Positions 25,856 to 34,823 of a DNA stretch of 64,000 nt are shown one piece after another (position 1 is the stretch's first letter; each line of letters begins with the position of its first letter). Origin of the DNA: Sphingobacterium kitahiroshimense (lineage in GTDB: Bacteria; Bacteroidota; Bacteroidia; Sphingobacteriales; Sphingobacteriaceae); assembly GCF_025961315.1 (NCBI RefSeq), contig NZ_JAOQNK010000001.1, positions 4,092,001-4,156,000 of the forward strand, in the 5' to 3' direction. The notes beneath the pieces are model-generated. The model worked only from the letters and a program-made list of their open reading frames with translations. It was not told where the DNA came from and ran no database searches. The position numbers and the translations under genes are program-made.

Positions 25856-26370
25856 CTGTGATTTTAGTAATAATTGTTTTTCGATAGTATAGATTAAAGT
25901 ACGTTGCGATCTGACAAATATTCGCATATTAAGCAAAATTGAAATATGAGCTTAAAGCCTGTTTTCACAACGTTATTTTCCCCAATTTATTGTAAATAAA
26001 TGTTCTCAATTAGTGTGCCAACATTACTTGTGAGGAAATGTGTTTGAAAGGATGATAATATAACTGTTTAAACAGTTAAAGCCTTGATAAAGAAATTTTT
26101 TAGAATTTTATTTAGTAAAGTTTTTAAATCAAAAACCTTTTTGTAAGATTTTTGTTATTAACCCTGCCACTTCGCTAGAAAGCATATTAAAAGTGAACCG
26201 GTTTTATTAATAATTAATAAATATATGAAAATTTATATGCTGGGATTGCCAATTTTTAAGTAAATTGGTGTTGTGAATTATAATATTGAATAGGAGCCAT
26301 TTAAGGGTCATCTAAATACCCTTTACTAACCATATCCTATTAATAAGAGTGAACTGTTAGCAATAAGATT
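25856..26370. other. Divergent intergenic region
   Basis: About 515 bp between the divergent phosphatase and dehydratase genes. No gene and no clear promoter motif or palindrome was found; it must contain both promoters. Confidence 0.4.
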
Positions 26371-28362
26371 ATGATAAGTTTTTTTGGAGATTTAAAAAGA
26401 CATTTATATCGAGACCATCCGCGTTGGATTATTTTGATAATCGATATGTTTATTGTATTTGTCAGTTATGTACTGTCTATTTATGTACTTTATGATATTA
26501 AGGGCTTTACTGATATTTGCATGGCGATGAAAAAGTTAATCGTTACTCTTCCCGTATATTGCATATTTTTTGTTTGCAACAGTACATTTAAAGGAATCGT
26601 GCGCCAGACGGGTATTCAAGATGCAATTAAAATATTCAAAACTACAGTAACTGCTTATATTGTGCTCATGCTATTTATGATAGTCGTTAAATCTGTGGTG
26701 ACAAGGGGAAGTGTGGTCTCCGATTTCCTAAGATTACCTTATGGACTATTGACCATGCAGTTCTGTATGTTACTGGTATTCATGATCGGTTCTCGTGTGG
26801 TATATCGTACGGTATTTGAATATCTCTCATTATCTGCCAGAAAGTTGGAAAACGTCTTGATTTTTGGTGCTTCTCGTCCCGGACTCTCAACTTACTCTCT
26901 TTTGAAAGAAGACCCTCAAGTGAAATATCATGTAATTGCATTCGTAGAGGATCAGTTAAATCGAGTGGGTAAACGGCTTGCGGGTTTAAAAATTCTGGAT
27001 ATAACTGAAATTACATCAGATTTTATTAAAAGAAACCGTATAACGGATGTGATTATTGCTGTAGAAAATAATGATCCGGAACGTTTGCAATATGTTTCGG
27101 ATTGGTTCCATCAGCTTGGTCTTGAACTTAAAATCATGTCTCCTGCGCGTATTCTACCTAATTCAAGAGTGAATCGTGAGATCAGACCTTTAGAAATTGA
27201 TGATTTATTGGGACGTAAGCCTATCAAACTGGATCACCATGAGATAGAAGCCGAGATGGAAGGTAAAGTAATTTTGGTGACAGGTGCAGCAGGATCAATT
27301 GGCTCAGAGCTTGCTCGGCAAATTGCCCGACGTTCTTATAAAAAATTGATTTTATTAGATCAAGCTGAATCTCCTTTGTATGATATACAACAATCAATAA
27401 AATGCAGCTATCCTGAACATTTACATTGTGTTGTTGGAGATGTGCGTAATTATTTTTTCATGCAAAAGATATTTGCAGAGTATCATCCGGATTTGGTATT
27501 TCATGCGGCGGCCTATAAACATGTGCCCTTAATGGAGGCTAATCCATACGAATCAATACAGACAAATGTGCTAGGAAGTAAAAATGTTGTAGACCTCTCG
27601 ATGAAATATGGGGTTAAAAAAATGGTCATGGTATCCACGGATAAAGCGGTTAACCCGACTAATATTATGGGAGCAACAAAGCGCATGGCTGAAATATATG
27701 TGAGCAGTTGCAGTGGAAAATCCGATACTCAATTTATCATTACCCGATTTGGTAATGTGCTAGGTTCTAATGGATCGGTAATCCCACTTTTTGAGAAACA
27801 GATGGAGCAAGGCGGGCCATTGACATTGACTCATCCTGATATCACCCGATTTTTTATGACAATTCCAGAAGCTTGTCAATTGGTCCAAGAAGCTGGAGTA
27901 ATGGGAAAAGGGGGAGAGATTTTTGTGTTTGATATGGGTAAGTCAATTCGTATCATCGATCTGGCAAAACGTATGATTAATTTGAAAGGTTATCGTTATC
28001 CAGAAGATATTGATATCAAAATCGTTGGGTTACGCCCTGGAGAGAAGATCTATGAAGAGCTTCTTGCGAATAATGAGAATACAATAAAGACTCACCATCC
28101 CAAAATAATGATAGCGAAGGTAAATCACGACGATTTGCTTCAAAAAGTAGAACGAATTAATTATTTGTGTCAACATATAGTAGGTCCGCATGCTATTTTA
28201 CCCGATTTTATGAATCTCGTGAGACATATGAAAAAAATAGTTCCTGAATTTAAGTCGCAGAATTCAGAATTCGAAATACTGGATAATGAAGTTTTGGACA
28301 TGGAAATTATGGATAAAATAGTTTCTGAAGTACCGATCTATCCTATCGCTAGAAATGCTTAA
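26371..28362 (+). CDS. Membrane-bound nucleoside-diphosphate-sugar 4,6-dehydratase (FlaA1/CapD/WbpM family)
   Basis: 663 residues. Four N-terminal membrane helices (about 20-150), a CoA-binding-like Rossmann segment (NVLIFGASRPG near 168) and a C-terminal extended SDR domain. The NAD-binding GAAGSIG is at 305-311; the catalytic segment STDKAVNPTNIMGATKR has Met433 and Lys437, i.e. the S/T-M-K triad that replaces S-Y-K in WbpM-like dehydratases. Such enzymes convert UDP-GlcNAc to the 4-keto-6-deoxy sugar as a first step to QuiNAc, FucNAc or bacillosamine-type sugars in polysaccharides. A close paralogue is at 47329. It stands alone here, without glycosyltransferases next to it. Product stereochemistry is not predictable by eye. 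Confidence 0.9.
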   Translation: MISFFGDLKRHLYRDHPRWIILIIDMFIVFVSYVLSIYVLYDIKGFTDICMAMKKLIVTLPVYCIFFVCNSTFKGIVRQTGIQDAIKIFKTTVTAYIVLMLFMIVVKSVVTRGSVVSDFLRLPYGLLTMQFCMLLVFMIGSRVVYRTVFEYLSLSARKLENVLIFGASRPGLSTYSLLKEDPQVKYHVIAFVEDQLNRVGKRLAGLKILDITEITSDFIKRNRITDVIIAVENNDPERLQYVSDWFHQLGLELKIMSPARILPNSRVNREIRPLEIDDLLGRKPIKLDHHEIEAEMEGKVILVTGAAGSIGSELARQIARRSYKKLILLDQAESPLYDIQQSIKCSYPEHLHCVVGDVRNYFFMQKIFAEYHPDLVFHAAAYKHVPLMEANPYESIQTNVLGSKNVVDLSMKYGVKKMVMVSTDKAVNPTNIMGATKRMAEIYVSSCSGKSDTQFIITRFGNVLGSNGSVIPLFEKQMEQGGPLTLTHPDITRFFMTIPEACQLVQEAGVMGKGGEIFVFDMGKSIRIIDLAKRMINLKGYRYPEDIDIKIVGLRPGEKIYEELLANNENTIKTHHPKIMIAKVNHDDLLQKVERINYLCQHIVGPHAILPDFMNLVRHMKKIVPEFKSQNSEFEILDNEVLDMEIMDKIVSEVPIYPIARNA

Positions 28363-28633
28363 CAGGATATTTCCTTAATAAATAATTTCCTTGTTTAGGA
28401 GTATTATATTCTTTAATTAGAAAATTATCATTCGAAATATAGATTGATGTAGTGGGGTAGCTACAAATTTATAAACAATCTATTTTTTATCCAACGATCT
28501 TCATAGGTGTACAGTTATAATAGTTATTATTGTTACTATTTTAATGCTCACATAATTTGATGTCAGCAAAATATGCTGCATGGAGTATCGATGCCTGCGC
28601 TTGCCATACATCTGAAGAAAATATACTGAACTC

Positions 28634-30772
28634 TTGTCAACACTAAAAAAGAAAAAAACATTTCTCCTTCGAGCTTTATTGATCGGAGCACTTATTGCTT
28701 CTTTTATATACTTAGGTGTTATTTTTATTTACCAGTATTATGAACAGCAAAAGGTAAAAGAACGTCTTGATGCTGCATATGCATCTTCATATAAACAATC
28801 TTCTGGACTTGATCGATTATTTTCCGTATATAGTGAAGCCGAAAACCTCTTCAGGTTGTATACCGTGAATTTTGATAAGCCTACTTTTTCAGCTTACAAA
28901 AATAAATTGGATACGATTAGGTATTCTGTAGACTCATTGTCGAAATTGCCTTTGAAGGAAAATTTAATGCAGGTGAGTGCAGAAGATATGGAGCAAAAGA
29001 AGGTGCTTTCACAAGAATTTGCGACATTAAAGCAGACGGTAGATCAACTCATATTCTTTACAAAGGACTCCTTGTCTGTTTTATCTTCGTCCAATAAAAC
29101 ATTATTAAGGGATCCTAAGTTTGAGCAGGTCGATTCGATTGTAAAGAGGATAATGAGTGACACCTCCTTTAATACATTAAAGAAAGATACGACAATCCGA
29201 AAAAAAGAAAATCTCTTTAAACGTATTTTTAAAGCTAAAAATGATACGCTTGTCGCTAGGACGATTACACAGGATTTTAATACGTTGCAAAAAGATGTAA
29301 TTTCCCGTAATATAGCCTACCTAATACAGCAAAATAAAAAAGTTTACCGTCAAAATTTAAAGAACCTCCAAGAAAAGTTTGTTGCTCTTCAAGATAAAGA
29401 AAAACAACTGGTGCTGGCAAATAGAAGCTTACTGGATAATCTGAGGAAGGGAATTGATGTTATTAAAAGTCACGAGTTAGCGCTACTACGAAAAGCAGAA
29501 AAAAAAGACTTGGCATTATACAAAGAAAGTACACATAATTTTAGAAATCAGCTTATTGGATCTTTTATCATAATTGGACTGTCAATTATCCTCATTTTCT
29601 TCTATCAGTCAAATGCCGTTTCTTATGAACGTAAATTGCAGGAGGAGAAGGATTATGCATCACAGGTAGCGGCTGAGAAAACGACTATTTTAGCTAGTGT
29701 AAGTCATGAGGTACGATCGCCAATCAATGCATTGCAGGGAATAATTAATATATTAAGAAAGAATAACGGTGGTAATGTGATCCATCCTGAATATCTTAAC
29801 TCTGCTTCGCACGAAATAGATGTAATCAATAGTACTGTAAATGACATATTAAATCTGAGTAAACTGGAAGCAGGGGCAATGGATGTGCAATATGATTATT
29901 TTGCACCGCACCAATTATTACTAAATATCCTTAATTTACACAATCATCAAGCCCAAAATAAAAATATTACTATTGTTAAAAAAATAGAAATAGACCCTAC
30001 ATTATTAATTTATAGCAGTGAGTTTAGAATGAAGCAGATCGTTTCTAATCTGATCAGTAATGCCATTAAATATACTTCTCAAGGAGAAGTCAGTATCACT
30101 GCTTATCTGAAACTGAAAAATGGAAAAACAACGCTGTTTGTGGCTGTTCAGGATAGTGGTATTGGTATTCTAGAAGAAGAACAGGCGCTGGTATTTCGTC
30201 AGTACTATATGGCCGGAGCGAAGAAGCAAACAAGTAGTTTTGGGCTGGGGTTATATATATCGAAATTATTTGCCCAACAAATGGAGGGCAATATTGATTT
30301 GGTCAGCACATTAGGAAAAGGATCTACATTTACTTTGGTACTTCCTGTCGAAAAAACGAAAATAGTGGAAACCACCGCTGTACAGTATACATTGGAAGAT
30401 CTTCCTCAAGAAATGAAGATTGTGATCATTGATGATAACAGGATTAATGTTCTTTACTTGAATCACTATTTTAAAGATTTTCCAAATGTACATATCTTTG
30501 AACAAGGTCATGTTGCACTTGTATATATGGATGAAAATGAAGTTGATGTCGTAATCACAGATTTAAGGATGGCTGATCTTGACGGTTGGGGAATTTTAAA
30601 TAAGATACGAGCAAAAAAAGAATGGGAACTAGTTAGGGTATTTGTTTTTACGGCAGACAGTATGTATCTGGAAGTTGCTGAACAAAAGCAGGTAAATCTT
30701 TTTGATGCAAAATTGAAAAAACCATTGGATGCTCACGACCTAATTTCCTCTATTAAGAGGTCGATGGGATAA
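28634..30772 (+). CDS. Hybrid sensor histidine kinase with C-terminal receiver domain
   Basis: 712 residues from TTG 28634; an in-frame stop at 28613 and the absence of a nearby ATG force this rare start. Membrane helix 1 (about 10-32), a periplasmic helical sensor region (33-305), membrane helix 2 (GSFIIIGLSIILIFFY), then HisKA with His358 (VSHEVRSP), an ATPase domain (N box SNAIKYT, G boxes DSGIGI and FGLGLY) and a receiver (IIDDNRINV, phospho-acceptor Asp643 in ITDLRMADLDGW, Lys in LKKPLD). No DNA-binding output is attached, so phosphate probably passes on to another regulator. The periplasmic part has no named domain that I recognise. Downstream genes run in the opposite direction. Confidence 0.9.
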   Translation: MSTLKKKKTFLLRALLIGALIASFIYLGVIFIYQYYEQQKVKERLDAAYASSYKQSSGLDRLFSVYSEAENLFRLYTVNFDKPTFSAYKNKLDTIRYSVDSLSKLPLKENLMQVSAEDMEQKKVLSQEFATLKQTVDQLIFFTKDSLSVLSSSNKTLLRDPKFEQVDSIVKRIMSDTSFNTLKKDTTIRKKENLFKRIFKAKNDTLVARTITQDFNTLQKDVISRNIAYLIQQNKKVYRQNLKNLQEKFVALQDKEKQLVLANRSLLDNLRKGIDVIKSHELALLRKAEKKDLALYKESTHNFRNQLIGSFIIIGLSIILIFFYQSNAVSYERKLQEEKDYASQVAAEKTTILASVSHEVRSPINALQGIINILRKNNGGNVIHPEYLNSASHEIDVINSTVNDILNLSKLEAGAMDVQYDYFAPHQLLLNILNLHNHQAQNKNITIVKKIEIDPTLLIYSSEFRMKQIVSNLISNAIKYTSQGEVSITAYLKLKNGKTTLFVAVQDSGIGILEEEQALVFRQYYMAGAKKQTSSFGLGLYISKLFAQQMEGNIDLVSTLGKGSTFTLVLPVEKTKIVETTAVQYTLEDLPQEMKIVIIDDNRINVLYLNHYFKDFPNVHIFEQGHVALVYMDENEVDVVITDLRMADLDGWGILNKIRAKKEWELVRVFVFTADSMYLEVAEQKQVNLFDAKLKKPLDAHDLISSIKRSMG

Positions 30773-30829
30773 CTAATGCGACTGCAATTAGTGTGGCCGG
30801 TAACTTCTGAATTAAAATATAACGAAAGC

Positions 30830-31642
30830 TTATGTATTTCCCATCACATAAAGTTGTGATAAATTTGGTGTCGGATTTCCTCCTTTTGTCTCTAGGGTTA
30901 TAGCAAAAGCTTGTGCTTTAGGTATTTGATTCATGCTGGTGATTCGGTCAGTATGATCCAAAGGAAATACACCAGCATCTACTGGTTTACCATCAACGAT
31001 TGCCCAAAGTTGGTACTGCATACCTTCTGGAGCAGGAGGTAAATTTTCTAGACTTAGATAAACATCTGTTGTATTGGTGTTCCAAAAAACATGTGCTTTG
31101 AGTTTTGGATGTTGCTCTACTCCGGCTAAAGTGATCGTTTTGATTGCAGGATCTTGCAACATGGCCCATTTTTCCTCCAAACTCAGCAATGCTTTTTGAG
31201 TAGATTCTTGTTTTGATTCTGATTGTGCAAGAAGATTTTGATTAACAGATTTTTTATTGTGATAGTAAATATTGGTACCGATACTTAACGCTAATAATAT
31301 AGAAGCGGCTATACTCCAGTTACGCATCTTTAAGTTGCGTACAGATGATGCTAAAGGTGGCTCTGCAATCAACTGAACTGTCTTTTCAACAGGTGGTGGT
31401 AATACGGGATGAGTAGTCTGATCGGATATTTTGCCCCAGATCACTGATTTAAGTTCGACAGGAGGAGACATAGCTTGGACAGTAGCAAAATCTTCTAAAG
31501 TTTCTTGTGCCTCTAGAATCGCTTGCTGTACTTCAGTGTTATGCTTACTTATGCACATCAAAACACTCACCTCTTCTTCGCTGGCGAGATTTAGCACATA
31601 AGCTTCGATAATTCCTGACGATATGTATTCTTTAATATCCAC
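30830..31642 (-). CDS. Anti-sigma factor, RskA-like
   Basis: 270 residues. N-terminal cytoplasmic anti-sigma part (MDIKEYISSGIIEAYVLNLA, with acidic helices to about 75), one membrane helix (WSIAASILLALSIGTNIYY, about 108-126), a short coiled linker and a C-terminal extracytoplasmic RskA-type domain (AHVFWNTNTTDVYLSLENLP, YQLWAIVDGKPVDAGVF, FAITLETKGGNPTP). The start is GTG at 31642, overlapping the sigma gene stop as TAGTG, so the two are translationally coupled. It is expected to hold the sigma factor inactive at the membrane until regulated proteolysis. The pairing and the domain order match SigK/RskA systems, whose known targets in mycobacteria include fasciclin-domain proteins, as seen next door. 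Confidence 0.9.
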   Translation of the reverse strand: MDIKEYISSGIIEAYVLNLASEEEVSVLMCISKHNTEVQQAILEAQETLEDFATVQAMSPPVELKSVIWGKISDQTTHPVLPPPVEKTVQLIAEPPLASSVRNLKMRNWSIAASILLALSIGTNIYYHNKKSVNQNLLAQSESKQESTQKALLSLEEKWAMLQDPAIKTITLAGVEQHPKLKAHVFWNTNTTDVYLSLENLPPAPEGMQYQLWAIVDGKPVDAGVFPLDHTDRITSMNQIPKAQAFAITLETKGGNPTPNLSQLYVMGNT

Positions 31643-32202
31643 TAGTATTGGTATTCTTTAAGTATTTTTTTTAATTCTAAAAGTGCTCCTCGTGTACGAG
31701 TTTTTACTGTACCTAAAGGAATATTTAGTTTTTCTGCAATTTCCTGTTGTGTGTATCCTTCATAGTAGGCCATTTCAATAAGCTCTTTCCATTCTGCACG
31801 AAGTTCATTCAATACGTTTTTAAAACCAATATGATCTACCTGTGTAGAAACACTAAAGTTATGTTTTTCTTTAGCATCTACGATATCTGGAAGAGATTGG
31901 TTTTTTTGTTCATTTTGGACGCCTTTTGATTTGATGTAATCAAATGCAGCATTACGGGCTATATTAATGATCCAAGTGTACAGTTTGCCTCGAGAAGCAT
32001 CGAATGAATCAATATGTTTCCATATTTTGATAAAAACATTTTGAAGTACTTCGTCAGCATATTCCTTGAGTGTAACGATACGAAGAACTAGACCATACAG
32101 TGCTCCCGCATAATGATCATAAAGATAATTAAAGGCGCGCTGATCCTTTTTCTGTAATAAGGAAATTAATGTATCTTCTTCTAAGTGGTGTATCGGGCTC
32201 AA
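31642..32202 (-). CDS. ECF RNA polymerase sigma factor, SigK-like
   Basis: 186 residues. Region 2 (AFNYLYDHYAGALYGLVLRI ... ADEVLQNVFIKIWKHI) and region 4 (ELIEMAYYEGYTQQEIAEKL, then NIPLGTVKTRTRGALLELKK) are complete. A short linker between them is charged. The following gene, overlapping by one base, encodes its membrane anti-sigma factor. Transcribed divergently from the fasciclin gene at 32516, which is the most likely target, and near photolyase and idi genes that such sigma factors often accompany. Which signal releases it cannot be read from sequence. Confidence 0.93.
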   Translation of the reverse strand: MSPIHHLEEDTLISLLQKKDQRAFNYLYDHYAGALYGLVLRIVTLKEYADEVLQNVFIKIWKHIDSFDASRGKLYTWIINIARNAAFDYIKSKGVQNEQKNQSLPDIVDAKEKHNFSVSTQVDHIGFKNVLNELRAEWKELIEMAYYEGYTQQEIAEKLNIPLGTVKTRTRGALLELKKILKEYQY

Positions 32203-32220
32203 TTAATTAGTCTTTGAGTT

Positions 32221-32228
32221 CAAAGATA
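32221..32228 (-). promoter_or_regulatory. Candidate -7 promoter element of the sigma factor gene
   Basis: The minus strand reads TATCTTTG, a match to TAnnTTTG, 19 bp before the sigma gene start. It overlaps a small inverted repeat TCTTTGA/TCAAAGA (32211-32226). No clear -33 TTG was seen, so the call is weak. Confidence 0.3.
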
Positions 32229-32515
32229 TATAATAAGATTAATAAGTTTTGTATTTATTTGAATTTTAATGTATTGATTGAGAAAATTGCATTAGAACAA
32301 ATTATTTATGTCTTAAAATGAGTGCTCTTGACATAAAGTTGAGGTGACTAGAGCTTTTTAAATATTTTGATTAAATCAGCTCCACGTTTTTTTTAATGAT
32401 ACATCATAAAATGACGGTGAGATATTTTTAATTTCAAAACGCAATCCAATTGAAACATTATTTCGTAAGTGATAGAAATAGAATAAAGAAAATGATAACC
32501 ACTAAAAAATAAGAA

Positions 32516-33082
32516 ATGAAAACGAAATTCACTTTTATGACACTCGGTCTATTATTGATGGGTGTACTCTTTTGCGGAAATGTTGCAGCGTAACATGCAA
32601 ATAAAACTGTAATGGTAGGTGGAGCTGCAATGTATCCAACTAAAAATATTATTGAGAATGCGGTTAACTCAAAGGATCATACCACTTTGGTCGCGGCAGT
32701 GAAAGCCGCAGGTTTAGTCGAGACATTGTCTTCTAAAGGACCTTTTACTCTATTAGCTCCAACAAATGAAGCGTTTAATTTATTGCCGAAGGGCACGGTT
32801 GAAAAATTATTAAAGCCAGAAAATAAAGGTATGTTAACGAAGGTGTTGACCTATCATGTATTGGCTGGAAAATTTGATTCCGTAGCGATCTTAAAATCTG
32901 TTAAGGAAATGGGAGGGAAGACTGAAATGACTACAGTAGAAGGTGGGAAGATTACTTTTTGGACGAAGGGTAAGGATCTTTATGTACGTGATGCTAAAGG
33001 AAAAGATGCTAAGGTGACGATTGCGGATGTTGTCCAATCAAATGGTGTAATTCATGTTATTGACCATGTATTGATGCCTTAG
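32516..33082 (+). pseudogene. Fasciclin-domain secreted protein gene with an in-frame stop after the signal peptide
   Basis: ATG 32516 starts a good signal peptide (MKTKFTFMTLGLLLMGVLF ... VAA) that ends at TAA 32591-32593. The same frame continues without a break as HANKTVMVGGAAMYPTKNI and a complete FAS1 domain (TLLAPTNEAF, LPKGTVEKLL, LTYHVLAGKF, VVQSNGVIHVIDHVLMP). TAA for CAA is one transition and would restore VAA-Q, a normal cleavage site. The domain could be translated from GTG/ATG codons near 32612-32630 as a cytoplasmic protein, but this would be mislocalised. FAS1 proteins act in adhesion and are targets of SigK-type sigma factors; the sigma gene is divergent, 313 bp away. Confidence 0.8.
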
Positions 33083-33204
33083 GTACTGTTTTAGGTTGCT
33101 AAATGTTTTTGTAATCTTAAGTCTTTTCTGAAAATAAAACTTATGCTTTTTCGGTGATCTTGAGACTTTTGAATATCATTTTAAAAAATGTGTTTCTAAA
33201 TAAC

Positions 33205-33247
33205 AAACTGTAAATCTATTTTAGTAGTAGTTTTACAGTTTTTTTTA
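33205..33247 (+). terminator. Hairpin terminator after the fasciclin gene
   Basis: AAACTGTAAA (33205-33214) pairs with TTTACAGTTT (33232-33241), followed by more T residues. Confidence 0.7.
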
Positions 33248-33434
33248 TTGAGGACCAATTTTGTACTATTGGTTTTAAAAGGGAATTAATCTTTGAAAAA
33301 TTATTCCTTGAAACAACTTTGATACGGTAAAGTTTTAAAACATATTATCTGAGAATTTAAACAATATCAAAAAAATATTTAGAGTAATAATGAACTATAT
33401 TTTAATATTAAATTTTAAAAATGTAAATTTATGA

Positions 33435-33466
33435 AAATAAATAGAATGTTTCTATTCTATTTATTT
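33435..33466. promoter_or_regulatory. Perfect 13-bp palindromic operator before the MarR gene
   Basis: AAATAAATAGAAT (33435-33447) and its exact complement ATTCTATTTATTT (33454-33466) flank a 6-bp spacer, ending 16 bp before the MarR start. MarR proteins are dimers that bind such palindromes and usually repress their own gene, so this is a likely autoregulatory operator and a possible site-search query for the rest of the regulon. Confidence 0.65.
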
Positions 33467-33482
33467 ATTCTATTGACAAATC

Positions 33483-34151
33483 ATGAATTACAATTTATTA
33501 AGAGATACTATTGAACTACTCGAAAATTTTGAAAAATATAAGCAAGAAAATGGAGGGTATAGCGAAGATAGTGAAGGCTTTCAACAATTTATAGTCGATA
33601 ATTACAAAAGTGTAGCTACTATAGAACCGGACTGGGAAGGAAAGCAAAACGGTCGAAATCCTGATAGTGTCATCAATACGTTAATTGTGCAGATGAACAG
33701 GTTTGCAAAAACTTACTCTAAAGCGGCTATACATGAGTCAGATTTTTCTACGCAGGAAGATTTTATTTATTTAATTAACCTGAAGGTTTTTGGGCCAATG
33801 ATAAAAATGGAACTTATAAAACGTAATATCCATGATAAACCTTTTGGTATGCAGATCATTAATCGGTTGATTCACCAAAAATGGGTAGGTCAGGTCGACT
33901 CAGAGGATGATAAAAGGAGTAAAGTCATTTCAATTACAGATGAGGGACTGCGCGTTCTTGAGAATCAGATGGATAAAATTCGTAAAGCCAGTCTAATTGT
34001 CACAGGAGATCTGACCCGTCCTGAAAAAATGGAATTAATACGTTTATTACAAAAATTGGAGAAATTTCATCAACCGATATATGATCAAAATATTGACGTT
34101 GCAGATTTACTTACTTCTGTTGCTGAAAACTATCCTTTGTCAAAGAATTAG
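33483..34151 (+). CDS. MarR-family transcriptional regulator
   Basis: 222 residues, longer than the usual 140-160 because of an N-terminal extension of about 65 residues and a C-terminal one of about 25. The winged-helix part includes a recognition helix region (KPFGMQIINRLIHQKWVGQV) followed by the typical wing DSEDDKRSKVISITDEGLRVL. N- and C-terminal helices would form the dimer. It lies upstream of the lycopene cyclase remnant, photolyase and idi genes, so control of the pigment/photoprotection group is likely. The palindrome immediately upstream suggests self-control. The effector is unknown. Confidence 0.85.
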   Translation: MNYNLLRDTIELLENFEKYKQENGGYSEDSEGFQQFIVDNYKSVATIEPDWEGKQNGRNPDSVINTLIVQMNRFAKTYSKAAIHESDFSTQEDFIYLINLKVFGPMIKMELIKRNIHDKPFGMQIINRLIHQKWVGQVDSEDDKRSKVISITDEGLRVLENQMDKIRKASLIVTGDLTRPEKMELIRLLQKLEKFHQPIYDQNIDVADLLTSVAENYPLSKN

Positions 34152-34350
34152 ATCCGTTAGCAGAAAATTGCTTAGGTAAATAAGAGTGTTAAGATCGTTG
34201 CTTGGGGTTGCTTTTTGATCGTCAAAGCCATTTTAATAAATATTTTCGAGCATTTTTAAGAACAAGTATTATAGTTTCGGCTCTTTTCATTTAATGGAAT
34301 ATACAGTTAACTAAAATGAGTGTTTGGTAAGTTTAAGTACAGCTTATACC

Positions 34351-34777
34351 ATGCCTTTTCAATTATTTAGTTTGCCAATTGAAGAATGGTTATTTTTTAT
34401 ATATACTATTTGCATGTATTTTTAACTATTTCTGTCTCGACAAATTTTTTAATCTTAATTGGTCAAATAAATTCATCACTTGAACAGAAAATATATCAAA
34501 TTATTAAGGCATTGATAACTACTGGAACTGGACTATATTGCACTTTATAGCCAAAGTGAACGGGAGTGGAAAAGTGCCTTTGTTTATCTTTTCTTAATGA
34601 ATGTTTTTTAAGGTAAATGGTGTACTCGCCGCAACTGGATGGGAATCTCCTATAGTGATTATGGATCAAATACTCAATGTTCGCAGATTGAACATTAAGT
34701 ATAAGATGCGATTTATGGTTATAGGCAGTTTATGCTCAATAATTATTCTTTTTAACGATTTCAAAAAAAATAATTAA
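34351..34777 (+). pseudogene. Decayed lycopene cyclase (CrtYcd/CarR-type) gene
   Basis: From ATG 34351 the frame reads MPFQLFSLPIEEWLFFIYT, the conserved LPIEEW segment of heterodimer-type lycopene cyclases, and then hits stops. The 3' part reads VNGVLAATGWESPIVIMDQ and later RLNIKYKM before a stop at 34775-34777; VNG-[IV]-L-x-x-TG-x-[ED]-x-P-[IV]-V is the second conserved segment of the family. Several stops and frame changes lie between the two. The intact enzyme makes beta-carotene from lycopene in the membrane. It sits between the MarR regulator and photolyase/idi, a typical carotenoid neighbourhood, so cyclised carotenoid formation by this copy has been lost. Confidence 0.75.
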
Positions 34778-34823
34778 TCGCAAGCTATATATTAATCGTA
34801 TGTACGGTGAAAAAACAAGAAAT

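Larger units (their letters stand above)
33083..33482. other. Intergenic region between fasciclin and MarR genes
   Basis: No gene. Holds the terminator at 33205-33247 and the 13-bp palindrome at 33435-33466; the rest is AT-rich with no other structure that I can support. Confidence 0.5.
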
